Source: Bradymonas sediminis (lineage in GTDB: Bacteria > Myxococcota_A > Bradymonadia > Bradymonadales > Bradymonadaceae). Taken from it: a stretch of 64,000 nt of DNA. Every line of letters starts with the position of its first letter. The first letter of the stretch is position 1. The DNA lies in the NCBI RefSeq assembly GCF_003258315.1, contig NZ_CP030032.1:1-64000 (forward strand). The letters run 5' to 3'. Shown one piece after another: positions 26,320 through 34,654 of the stretch. Both the position numbers and the translations under genes were made by a program. Under the pieces are notes generated by a model. It had not been told where the DNA came from. It ran no database searches and was given only the letters and a program-made list of their open reading frames with translations.

Positions 26320-27198
26320 ATGATGAACCTAAATAAAGGCCCGGGTGCTTCGGTTTCTTCAAAGTTTTTAGGCGGCGCTATTTTGGTCGCGATGCTTGTG
26401 TGTGGCGGGTGTCAGTCGGCCCCGCAGGCGTCAGCAGACGACTTGGCGGCCTCCGAGGCGGCCTCCAACGAGGCGGCGCCGCGTGAGTCGAGCGACGCCG
26501 AGCAGACGCCAAAGCGCAGCGAGGAGGCGCTTGATACCCTGCTTCGCCTGGCGGGCGGCGGTGAGCGTGAACTGGCGACTGATTATTTTGTCTATGTCGC
26601 GGGCAGCATGATCGTGATGGAGGCCGATGTTGAGGCGGATATGGCCGCTTATTACCGCGCGCAGGAATCCGCGGCGTTTGCCCCGCCGATCTGGGGTTGG
26701 GCGGTGGCGCATAAGGAGGACGCGCGCGTTGAAAAGGTGCTTGAGGCTGCAGAGGCGCGCGGACTGCCGGCGCGGGCGATCTATGCGGAGTTTTTAACGA
26801 GCGGTGCGCCTGGGACGATGGACCCGGCGCGGTTGCCCGAGCCGACGCGTCCACTCGCGGCAGAGCTCGAGGCGCCGAGCCGCGCCGAGAAGCTCCGGGC
26901 GACGGCGGTGCTGGCCGAGGGGCCCGAGTATCTGACGGACATGGCGACGCTGCTCATCGGGCACCTCTTAGGTGCCTCGGACCCCGCGGCGATCGCGGGG
27001 GATGACACCATCACCGTCAAAGACCTCAGCGCGTTGCAGCAGGAGTTTCAGGCGGCTGGGCTGGCTGAGCAGAAGTCGCTCGAGGCGTTATTTGAGTATG
27101 TGGAGCGCGACCAGATTTGCGCGTCGTGGGAGCTCTGGCGCGAATACCCGGACTCGGCGCCGAAGCCTGTCCATGAGCGCGGGTGTGAAGGGCGTTAA
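26320..27198 (+). CDS. Lipoprotein of unknown function
   Basis: A 292-residue protein. The ATG at 26320 is chosen because AAGGGA (26307-26312) precedes it and a signal peptide with lipobox-like VCGGC follows; an upstream in-frame ATG at 26224 has neither. A Ser/Glu/Ala-rich linker is followed by an acidic, alpha-helical region without recognised motifs (about 65-285). Two Cys near the C-terminus (ICASW and ERGCEGR) could form a disulfide. Codon use and GC match the neighbours. It converges on uvrC. Confidence 0.65.
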   Translation: MMNLNKGPGASVSSKFLGGAILVAMLVCGGCQSAPQASADDLAASEAASNEAAPRESSDAEQTPKRSEEALDTLLRLAGGGERELATDYFVYVAGSMIVMEADVEADMAAYYRAQESAAFAPPIWGWAVAHKEDARVEKVLEAAEARGLPARAIYAEFLTSGAPGTMDPARLPEPTRPLAAELEAPSRAEKLRATAVLAEGPEYLTDMATLLIGHLLGASDPAAIAGDDTITVKDLSALQQEFQAAGLAEQKSLEALFEYVERDQICASWELWREYPDSAPKPVHERGCEGR

Positions 27199-27210
27199 AA
27201 TTTGGTTCGA

Positions 27211-27232
27211 GCGCCCTGATTTGTCAGGGCGC
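27211..27232. terminator. Hairpin overlapping the uvrC stop codon
   Basis: A 9-bp perfect stem (GCGCCCTGA with TCAGGGCGC) closes a TTTG loop. The right arm contains the uvrC stop codon at 27224-27226. It probably serves both convergent genes. Confidence 0.7.
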
Positions 27233-29083
27233 GCGACCATTAAAATAGGCGTGAATCTCCTCGGCCATCTTCTCACCGACCCCGTCGACCTCGCCGAGCT
27301 CCGCGGGGCTCGCGCCCTTGACCTTCTTGAGGCTGCCAAAATGGCGCAAGAGGTTTTTGCGCGTCTTGGGCCCCACCCCCGGGACATCGTCCAGGGTTGA
27401 GTGCAGCGTTTCTTTGCGGCGCAGTTTCTTGTGAAAGGTGATCGCGAAGCGATGCGCCTCGTCGCGCAGCCGCTCCAATAGGTACATCTCGGCGCTATTT
27501 TGTTTGAGCACGATGGGGTTTTTGCGCCCCGGCACAAAGACCCGCTCCGGGCTCGACGTGATCTCGTCGTCCTGGAAGCCGCTCTTATCGTTGCGCGCTT
27601 TGGCCAGCGAGATCAGCTCGACGTCGTGGATGCCGAGATCTTCGAAGACAGTCATGGCCTGGCCAAGCTGGCCCTTGCCGCCGTCGATGACCACCAGGTT
27701 GGGCATGTCGCCGTCTTCGTCGAGCGCGCGCTTGAAGCGGCGCATCAAGACCTCGCGCATGCTCGCGAAGTCATCCTGCTCGTGGACGGTGCGCATCTTA
27801 TAGCGGCGGTATTCGCTCTTCTCGGGCTGGCCGCCGATGAAGGTGACCTGGCTTGCGACGATCTGTTTGCCCTGCATATTTGAGATGTCATAGCACTCGA
27901 TGCGCTCGGGATAATGCTTTAAATCCAGGCGCTTCGCGAGCTTGTCGAGCAGGTCGGTGGCGCGGTCCTTCTTCTTATGCTCGTCCTCAAAGGAGTGCTT
28001 GGCGTTGGTCATCGCCACGTCGACCAGCGACTTTTTGGCGCCGCGCTGGGGCGTCTGGATATAGACACGCCGCCGAGCCAATTCACTGAAGATATCCTGA
28101 TAGTGCTCGACCTCGCTCTCCTCGATCTCCATGGGCAACAGGATCTCTTGGGGCGGCTCGGTGCCCGAGTTATAATAGAGGTTCAAGAAGCTTGAGAGGA
28201 CCTCGGCGTCGGGGAATTCCTGGTCCTGATAGCTAAACGAGCGCGCGCCCTCGAGCTTGCCGCCGCGCACGAAGAGCACCTGAATGGTGAGGCGGTCGCC
28301 CTCGCGGTAAAACCCGAAGGCGTCGCGGTCCACCCGCGGGCTGGTGACCGCGACCTGCTGCTGAAGCACGGTGTTGATCGCCTCGATCTGGTCACGAAAA
28401 TGCGCCGCGATTTCGAACTCAAGTTCTTCACTCGCCGCGAGCATCTTGGCGGTGAGCCCGTCGACCAATTCGCTGCCGCGCCCCTCCAAAAAGAGGATCA
28501 CCTCCTGGACATTTTGCATATATTCCTCGCGGTCCAGGGCGAAGACGCACGGCGCCGGGCAGCGCTTGATCTGGTATTGCAGGCAGGGGCGGCTGCGGTT
28601 GTTGAGCACCGAATCCGGGCAGGTGCGCAGCTTGAAATAGCGGTTGACGATATGCAGCGTGCGCCGCACCGAGCGGGCCGAATGATAGGGCCCAAAATAG
28701 TGCGCGCCGTCGTCTTTTCGCTTTCGCACGACCTCCACGCGCGGCCAGGTTTTCTTTAGATCGATGCGCAGCGACAGGTAGTTTTTGTCGTCTTTTAGCC
28801 GAATATTAAACTTCGGCTTATGCTCCTTGATGAGCGTATTTTCCAGCAGGATCGCTTCTTTTTCGTTGCCCGTGATGATGACGTCGATATCCCCCAGAAT
28901 ATAGGGGAGCCGGGCGACGAAATGGCGGGTGTCCCCGGAGGCGCGAAAATAGCTGCGCACCCGGTTTTTGAGGTCCTTTGCCTTGCCGATATACACGATC
29001 TTTGAGCGCTTATCGCGCATCAAATAGCAGCCGGGCTCATGGGGGATGAGCGCGATCTTTGCTTCGTAATCGAAAGTTTTCAT
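27224..29083 (-). CDS. uvrC: Excinuclease ABC subunit C
   Basis: UvrC makes both incisions around a lesion bound by UvrAB in nucleotide excision repair. The 619-residue length is standard. The GIY-YIG nuclease is at the N-terminus (GCY 18-20, YIGKAKDLKNRV 31-42) and makes the 3' cut. Four Cys at 155, 167, 175 and 179 have the spacing of the iron-sulfur site described in E. coli UvrC. A UvrB-binding region, an RNase H-like nuclease with ECYDISNMQG and VIDGGKGQL (5' cut), and a C-terminal helix-hairpin-helix pair (DDVPGVGPKTRKNLL, GEVDGVGEKMAEEI) follow. The gene is 52 bases downstream of the kinase gene on the same strand. Confidence 0.97.
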   Translation of the reverse strand: MKTFDYEAKIALIPHEPGCYLMRDKRSKIVYIGKAKDLKNRVRSYFRASGDTRHFVARLPYILGDIDVIITGNEKEAILLENTLIKEHKPKFNIRLKDDKNYLSLRIDLKKTWPRVEVVRKRKDDGAHYFGPYHSARSVRRTLHIVNRYFKLRTCPDSVLNNRSRPCLQYQIKRCPAPCVFALDREEYMQNVQEVILFLEGRGSELVDGLTAKMLAASEELEFEIAAHFRDQIEAINTVLQQQVAVTSPRVDRDAFGFYREGDRLTIQVLFVRGGKLEGARSFSYQDQEFPDAEVLSSFLNLYYNSGTEPPQEILLPMEIEESEVEHYQDIFSELARRRVYIQTPQRGAKKSLVDVAMTNAKHSFEDEHKKKDRATDLLDKLAKRLDLKHYPERIECYDISNMQGKQIVASQVTFIGGQPEKSEYRRYKMRTVHEQDDFASMREVLMRRFKRALDEDGDMPNLVVIDGGKGQLGQAMTVFEDLGIHDVELISLAKARNDKSGFQDDEITSSPERVFVPGRKNPIVLKQNSAEMYLLERLRDEAHRFAITFHKKLRRKETLHSTLDDVPGVGPKTRKNLLRHFGSLKKVKGASPAELGEVDGVGEKMAEEIHAYFNGRAP

Positions 29084-29135
29084 TGGATCTTGGGTCGAGA
29101 TTACCGTGTGAGGGCCGCCGAAGCAGGGCCGACGG

Positions 29136-30569
29136 TCACATCAAAAAGGCCAGGGCGACCGCCGCGACGATGAGCGCGACGGCCAGCCAGGTGACGACGC
29201 GCGCGATCTGTGCGCCGCGCGCAGAACTCTGAACATCTGGCGCGGTGGTGGCCGGGGCCGGCGCCATCCGCGACGCTGCCGCGAGCGCCGGCGTGCTCTT
29301 CGGCTTCCATTCGCCGCTGCCCTGAGCTCGCTTTAACTCGGTGGTGTGATCGGTCTGGAGTTTGGTGCGCATGCGGCGAAGCTTGCGCTCCCGCTGTTTG
29401 GACACGCTTAACTTCTCGAGGCCTGGGCCCTTTGGGTTGGTTGCCCCTGGAGGGGTGGGTTGCCCGAGCTCCTCTGGCGGCATCGGGATCGTGTCGCGCT
29501 GAACGGGCTGGGGGGTCACTTTAGGCGCGAAATCCTGGGTACTGAAGACATCTTCAAAGCTCAGCGAGTCCTCTCCCGGAAGCCCGTCTACCCAGCTCGT
29601 CTCATCGCGCCAGCGCCCGAGCACCTGGGCCATCTCCTGGGCGCTTTGAAATCGATCGTTTGGGTATTTCGCCATCGCACGATATACGATCTCGGCGAAG
29701 GCCGGGTCGATCGAAGATGGCATCGCAGGGATCGGCTCATTTTGATGCGCCGCGATGACCGAATAGGAGGTGTCTCCGTTAAACGGCAGGCTGCCGGTGG
29801 CGGCCTCATAGAGCATCACGCCCACGCTATACAGATCGGCGCGCGGGTCGACGTCCGGGTGATTTGCCTGCTCGGGGGCGAGGTATTCGGGGGTGCCGTA
29901 GATCTGTCCGACGACGCTCAAGAGAGGATCGGAGCGCTCGTCGCGGCGCTTGGCGATGCCGAAGTCCAGGATTTTGGCGACTTCCCGGCCGCCAGGTTGT
30001 TTGGCGATGAAGATATTTTCGGGCTTGATATCGCGATGAATGAAGCCGCTTCGATGGATGTCGCCCAGGCCTTGCAGGATCTGCAGGGCGAGGTCGGTGA
30101 GCACATCTAAGGAGATCGTATGCACTCGGCACAGGCGCTCAAAGAGTTCCTCGCCGCGCAATAATTCCATCGCCAGATAGGGCTTATTTTCCCGGTCGCC
30201 GTATTCGTAGACCCGAATCACGTTGGGCGAGCGAATCGCCTGGGAGATGCTCGCCTCGCGTTTGAAGCGCTCCGCGATGCGCCAGTCGCCGGAGTGCGAG
30301 GGGTTGATGACCTTGAGCGCGAGCGGCCGGCTCTGCACGCCGTCTTTGTTGGCGCGGGTGGCCGCATAAATTTCTCCCATGCCGCCAGATGCGACGAAGC
30401 CAAGAATTCGATATGGTCCGAATTCGCGCCCGGGGAGTAGTACACGATCCAAGACCTGTTGATCGGAGATATTTGTCTTGTGGACAAATTCTTCGACGGT
30501 CGCGGCTTCGATATACTCCGGCTCGGAGTTATCATCAAAGTCGGTTAATGTAGGTCGCGAATCGTTCAA
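29136..30569 (-). CDS. Membrane-anchored Hanks-type Ser/Thr protein kinase
   Basis: A 477-residue PknB-like kinase. The catalytic domain (about 50-320) has the Gly loop ASGGMGE (60-66), Lys86 in ALKV, HRDIKPEN (178-185), DFG (202-204) and GTPEYLAPEQ (225-234), so it should be active. A Pro-rich then basic linker (about 350-430) is followed by an Ala/Thr-rich segment. A C-terminal transmembrane helix (about 455-477) ends the chain, with no visible extracellular sensor. The start appears to be TTG at 30569; no ATG lies before the Gly loop. Candidate partners are the FHA proteins at 22440-23432 and 57934-60546. Confidence 0.93.
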   Translation of the reverse strand: MNDSRPTLTDFDDNSEPEYIEAATVEEFVHKTNISDQQVLDRVLLPGREFGPYRILGFVASGGMGEIYAATRANKDGVQSRPLALKVINPSHSGDWRIAERFKREASISQAIRSPNVIRVYEYGDRENKPYLAMELLRGEELFERLCRVHTISLDVLTDLALQILQGLGDIHRSGFIHRDIKPENIFIAKQPGGREVAKILDFGIAKRRDERSDPLLSVVGQIYGTPEYLAPEQANHPDVDPRADLYSVGVMLYEAATGSLPFNGDTSYSVIAAHQNEPIPAMPSSIDPAFAEIVYRAMAKYPNDRFQSAQEMAQVLGRWRDETSWVDGLPGEDSLSFEDVFSTQDFAPKVTPQPVQRDTIPMPPEELGQPTPPGATNPKGPGLEKLSVSKQRERKLRRMRTKLQTDHTTELKRAQGSGEWKPKSTPALAAASRMAPAPATTAPDVQSSARGAQIARVVTWLAVALIVAAVALAFLM

Positions 30570-30651
30570 CCGGCGGCTCGTTTAATGGTAATTCGTAGGT
30601 CTGACGCGAAGGGTCATCAAAGGTAAGCAGCGGGAGTTACATCTAGAAGCT

Positions 30652-30680
30652 TCGACAAGGAAGCGCGCTCGAGTTATAAT
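30652..30680 (+). promoter_or_regulatory. Sigma-70-type promoter, possibly giving a leaderless mRNA
   Basis: The -35 TCGACA (30652-30657, 5 of 6) and -10 TATAAT (30675-30680, 6 of 6) are separated by 17 bases. The expected transcription start (about 30686-30688) falls on or next to the GTG/ATG start of the following gene. Confidence 0.65.
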
Positions 30681-30688
30681 ATATCGTG

Positions 30689-32497
30689 ATGACAGGCAAT
30701 GCAAAACCAGACTCTTTGAATTTTTGGCGAGTCCTGCTCGTCGGCCTTCTATTTATAGGAGCAACCGGCGCGTGTGACAACTTTTCGTGCCAGTCATCCG
30801 AGCCCAAATCGAGCACGACTTCGGCGCAGGTCGAGGCGTCGTGGGCGCGCCACGCGCATATCAGCGCGCATATCCCGGCGACGGCGCGAAGCGTCTTTTT
30901 TTCAAGAGACCTGGCCACAACCACGGAGGCCTTCGGGTTTATTGATGAGCGCCTGCCGGTTGATGGGGTTTCGGTGATCCGCCAGACCTGGAATCGCAGC
31001 GCGGGGTTCGACCCGTTTGACAGCGCCAGCCTGACGAAGATTGGCCTGGACCCGAGCGCGCCGACCGCTGTTTATTATGACCGTGGCTATTGGGTCTTCG
31101 CCGCCGAGGTCAAAGACGCCGAGCTGCTCGGTGCGTTTGTTGAGGGCTTCGGAGCTGCCCCGTCCGAGAATAAACAAGCGGAGGGTACAGAAATTTCCGC
31201 CAAGGGCGATTCGGCGAGCGAGCGATTTGTCGTGGAGCGCGCCGATGGGGCGCTCAGGCTGTCATCGCCCGGTGAGGGCAGCGATTCGCTCGGCTGGCTC
31301 GGGGTCGACAATAATACGCTTTTAGCCGCGGTGCGCGTCGAGACGTTGTCGATTAACGAGGATGACACGGGTCTTCCAAGCACCTGGCTGGCCGCGAGCA
31401 AGCGCCCTCGATTTGTGGCGGACGCGGCGAATCAGAAATTATTGCGCGAATTAACTCCCCAGGGCGCCGTGGTTGGGATCGTGCGACCGGCGGCATGGAT
31501 GGCCGATATCAAAGCCAGCGGGCACGCGGATACCTTGCTTAAGCGCCTGCTCAGCCAGGTCGGACCGATCGGCGTGGCGGCGAACTCGATGTCTTTGGAC
31601 GAGGGTGTGCGCCTGCGCGTTTTAGTGCCGGGGAATCCGACCGCGCCTGCGATGATCACAAGCCTCGGGCAGGCCGAAGGCCCCCTCGCCGCCCCGGACG
31701 GGCTCGTCGAGCCCGGTGTCCTCGCCGTCGCCCGGTTGTCGCTGGATCCGCGCAAACTCTACGAACTATTTGTCAGTCTTCTGCCCGCGGACCAGCGCGA
31801 TGAGGTCGCGACGTTTTGGGAGGAGTTGGACCGGGAGCTGAGCATCAACGCGCTGCGGGATGTGCTCGATAATCTGCGCGGCCACGCGGTATTGGTCGCC
31901 TACGGGCTCGACCCGAACGCCCTGAATCGCGACCCAGCCGATGCGCAGCCGTGGTTCTTGCGCACCCTGAAGCTTGAGAGCACGCGCGAAGCCGTGCTCT
32001 TGCCCATCAAAGAGCGCGAGCCCCTGGAGCTGGTGCTCGACGCGCTCACCACCGTCAGTAAGGGGAAATTATCGCGCCAAGTCGCCGGCCTGACCATTCA
32101 ATACGCATGGATGGTCGACGGCGAACTTCAGTGGGCGGTGATACTCGGCGATGAGCACCTGATCTTCGTCGACAGCGCGGTCGCCTTCGAGCACGCCCGA
32201 GCCTTCGAGCGCGGGGTGCGACCGATGGGCGCTGAGTTCGAGAAGATCGGCATCTCGCGCCTCTTCGGCCCGGATGAATCCGCGGGCCTGTATCTTGATA
32301 CGGCGAGCCTCGGCGGGATTTTGAGCGAGAAGAGCGACGACGACGCTCACGCCCAAAGCCTGGCCTGGCTCAACGCCCTGAGCTCCGTGGTCATCACCAC
32401 CCGCGAAGATGGCCCGGTCAGCACCACTGACGCGTATTTGCGGATCGCGCCGCTGTCGCGCGGGACAGAGGCTGTGGGGGCTGAAGGCGCGCCGTGA
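30689..32497 (+). CDS. Large lipoprotein of unknown function, DUF3352-like layout
   Basis: A 602-residue lipoprotein with signal peptide and lipobox TGAC, then a Ser/Thr-rich linker with further Cys. The rest alternates beta-rich and helical parts with phrases such as VYYDRGYWVFAAEV and WLGVDNNTLLAAVRVE. This resembles in layout the DUF3352 proteins that look like duplicated envelope domains, but I see no diagnostic motif, so this is a weak guess. An in-frame GTG directly precedes the ATG. There is no ribosome-binding site, in keeping with the promoter that overlaps the start region. It is divergent from the kinase gene. Confidence 0.7.
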   Translation: MTGNAKPDSLNFWRVLLVGLLFIGATGACDNFSCQSSEPKSSTTSAQVEASWARHAHISAHIPATARSVFFSRDLATTTEAFGFIDERLPVDGVSVIRQTWNRSAGFDPFDSASLTKIGLDPSAPTAVYYDRGYWVFAAEVKDAELLGAFVEGFGAAPSENKQAEGTEISAKGDSASERFVVERADGALRLSSPGEGSDSLGWLGVDNNTLLAAVRVETLSINEDDTGLPSTWLAASKRPRFVADAANQKLLRELTPQGAVVGIVRPAAWMADIKASGHADTLLKRLLSQVGPIGVAANSMSLDEGVRLRVLVPGNPTAPAMITSLGQAEGPLAAPDGLVEPGVLAVARLSLDPRKLYELFVSLLPADQRDEVATFWEELDRELSINALRDVLDNLRGHAVLVAYGLDPNALNRDPADAQPWFLRTLKLESTREAVLLPIKEREPLELVLDALTTVSKGKLSRQVAGLTIQYAWMVDGELQWAVILGDEHLIFVDSAVAFEHARAFERGVRPMGAEFEKIGISRLFGPDESAGLYLDTASLGGILSEKSDDDAHAQSLAWLNALSSVVITTREDGPVSTTDAYLRIAPLSRGTEAVGAEGAP

Positions 32498-32806
32498 TGG
32501 TGGTTTGGGGCGCATGATGCCTCGAGGAAAACACTCTCTCCTGCATTTGATCCCCGGATCTTCACGTTTAGAATCACCGCCCTAGACCCCTGCGTCACGC
32601 CCCAAAACACACCTCACCAAATACGCTTCTCCCCTAAATAGTAGCCCCTGAATCCTCCTTGGGGCCGATCTCAAAAATAAAACGCAACAAATCCCCCCTT
32701 TCTGTCGAAAACAATTGCGAGGGGTGCGTGGTGCGCCGCTCGTTTCAATTCATCAGATTGCGCGGCCTGCTGGTTGGTGGGGCGCGCGTTGAGATAGGAG
32801 AATGCG
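32498..32806. other. 309-base intergenic region
   Basis: No gene is seen. The plus strand is C-rich and poor in G over 32521-32650. A 9-bp inverted repeat (TTTGGGGCG at 32504-32512 and CGCCCCAAA at 32598-32606) spans about 100 bases and is too far apart to call a terminator. AGGAG at 32796-32800 serves the next gene. Confidence 0.4.
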
Positions 32807-33502
32807 ATGCGTATCGAATGGATTTTATGCTGTGCGGTGATCTGGGGGCTGGGGCTTGTGGCTTGCAGTCAACCGGAGCCGGTGATTGCGAGCTATGAGG
32901 CGGTGAATTGTCCGTGCGAGGAGGACGCCGGAGGGGTAGGGCAGGTGAAGAAGGTCGAGGCGCCGAAGACGAGCGCGCCGCCCGCGGCCCGCGCGCTTCG
33001 CCTGGTCGAGGAGGTCAAGGAGCAGGTCAGGCCTGCGCCGGTCGAGGTGGCGCCGAAGACGCCCGTGATGACCTCGGAGAAAGCCGCGAAGCCGCCACTG
33101 AAACTGACGACGACGCGCGCGGAGTGTGAGCAATTATTGAGCTGGGCGGAGGGTAAGTCGCAGGGGTTTAAGGGGCCGAAGACCAAACGTAAGGCAAAGC
33201 CGAAGTCGAGGGCGAGCGCGAAGCCTGAAGTTAAAGCGGATACGGCGGCGAAGTCGGCGCCGGCCCCGTCGCCAGTGCCGTCGCCCGCCCCAGCGGTGAA
33301 CCCCGCGTTGCTCGACCTGAACACCGCCACCCACGCCCAATTGCTCGGCTTGCCGGGCGTGGGCCCGGCGTTGGCCGGGCGCATCTTGGACTATCGGCAG
33401 AAGCGCCGGTTCGGGAAGCCCGCCCACTTGATGCGCGTCAAGGGGATCGGCAAAGCCAAATACGCCAAGATCGCGAAGTTCGTGGGGGTTGGCGAGGATT
33501 GA
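32807..33502 (+). CDS. Lipoprotein with a C-terminal ComEA-like helix-hairpin-helix domain
   Basis: A 231-residue protein with a short signal peptide and lipobox LVAC. A long Pro/Ala/Lys-rich spacer (about 40-165) contains a basic cluster (KTKRKAKPK). The C-terminal about 65 residues begin LDLNTATHAQLLGLPGVGP and continue through LAGRILDYRQKRRFGKPAHLMRVKGIGKAKY, written here in two parts. This is the ComEA (HhH)2 fold that binds double-stranded DNA. Placement on a lipid anchor suggests a role in DNA capture at the envelope, but no other competence gene is near. AGGAG precedes the ATG with six bases spacing. Confidence 0.85.
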   Translation: MRIEWILCCAVIWGLGLVACSQPEPVIASYEAVNCPCEEDAGGVGQVKKVEAPKTSAPPAARALRLVEEVKEQVRPAPVEVAPKTPVMTSEKAAKPPLKLTTTRAECEQLLSWAEGKSQGFKGPKTKRKAKPKSRASAKPEVKADTAAKSAPAPSPVPSPAPAVNPALLDLNTATHAQLLGLPGVGPALAGRILDYRQKRRFGKPAHLMRVKGIGKAKYAKIAKFVGVGED

Positions 33503-33524
33503 TTTAGCCGTGCGCCGCAGGCGG

Positions 33525-34547
33525 CTAGATCTTGCCCTTTTCGGACAGCATGATGGCGACCGATTTCGTGCTCTCAAAGTTTGAGAAGATGATCACCATG
33601 ATGACCGTAATCGGGACGCTCAAAAACATGCCGGTGATGCCCCAGATCGCCCCCCAGAAGGAGAGCGCAAAGATCGCGACCAGCGGGCTGATGTTGAGGG
33701 TGTTACCGGCCAGCGCGGGCTCCAAAATATTGCCGACGATAACCTGAATGCTGCCCACAATGGTCAGGACCAGCGTGGCCTTAAAGAAGTCGCCAAATTG
33801 GAGCAAACAGAAGACGACGGGGAAGAGTGTCGCGATCAGGGAGCCGATGGTGGGGATATAGTTGAGCAGGAAGATTAAGAAGGCCCAAAAAAGAGGCGCG
33901 TCCACGCCGACAAGGACCAGCGTTATATAACTCGCCACGCCCGTGGTGAAACTCGCCAGCGTCTTCAGGCCGATATATTTGCTGACCGACCGGTCGATCT
34001 TGTCGAGCAGTCGGCTGAGCTTGGCCAGCTGGGATTCATCCTGGATCACGGTCTTTAATTTCGTGTCAAAATGGGTCTCCTCAAGGAAAATAAAGAGCGC
34101 ATAGATCACGATGATAAAGGTATTGCTCACCAGACCGGTCAGAGATTCGATAATCCTTTGGAGCAGGTTTCCAAACACAAAGAAGCTGCTATTGGCCTTA
34201 AAATACTCCAGCACATTGATGTGAAAGAAGTTGTCGATTTTGTCGATTAAGACCAGCACATTGCCCTCATAGAGCGAATATGACTGGGCCAGCGTGTTGA
34301 TATTGACCAGCAGCAATTCGGTGGTGAACGTCAGCGCAGCGATCAAAAGAACCGACGGGATCAGGTTCTTTAGCCACAGGGGAAAATATCTGTTGATGAA
34401 GGGGATCTTGTCGAACGCGTCGCGGATATTGCGCACGATAAACCAGAGGAGCAGGGCGAAGACAAACGGGATGAGGATGCTCTTACCCTGCACCAGGATG
34501 AAGACGATCGACAGCGAGATGATGAAAAAATAGGCTGCGTTTTTCAT
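33525..34547 (-). CDS. AI-2E/PerM-family membrane transporter
   Basis: A 340-residue integral membrane protein with about seven to eight hydrophobic helices. It begins with a pair near the N-terminus (IISLSIVFILV and LIPFVFALLLWFIV) and has a soluble region in the middle (about 150-200). The family's C-terminal segment contains NYIPTIGSLIATLFPV and VGNILEPALAG. Members export autoinducer-2 or act as sodium/proton antiporters, and the sequence does not tell which. It lies 107 bases downstream of the RND pump gene on the same strand and may be co-transcribed. Confidence 0.88.
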   Translation of the reverse strand: MKNAAYFFIISLSIVFILVQGKSILIPFVFALLLWFIVRNIRDAFDKIPFINRYFPLWLKNLIPSVLLIAALTFTTELLLVNINTLAQSYSLYEGNVLVLIDKIDNFFHINVLEYFKANSSFFVFGNLLQRIIESLTGLVSNTFIIVIYALFIFLEETHFDTKLKTVIQDESQLAKLSRLLDKIDRSVSKYIGLKTLASFTTGVASYITLVLVGVDAPLFWAFLIFLLNYIPTIGSLIATLFPVVFCLLQFGDFFKATLVLTIVGSIQVIVGNILEPALAGNTLNISPLVAIFALSFWGAIWGITGMFLSVPITVIMVIIFSNFESTKSVAIMLSEKGKI

Positions 34548-34654
34548 AAGTGTTTGATTCGATTAGGTATTCGTCTGGGGCGAGGCTTCAAAATCAGCGC
34601 TCGCCCGAGACGCCTAATCGTGACCCCTTTTTCATTTGTGCCTTATGGGCACGG

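Noticed and set aside
34578-34606. GGGCGAG/CTCGCCC inverted repeat after the RND pump gene
   Set aside because: Loop of 15 bases and no T-run; too weak to call a terminator, and the downstream transporter may be in the same transcript.
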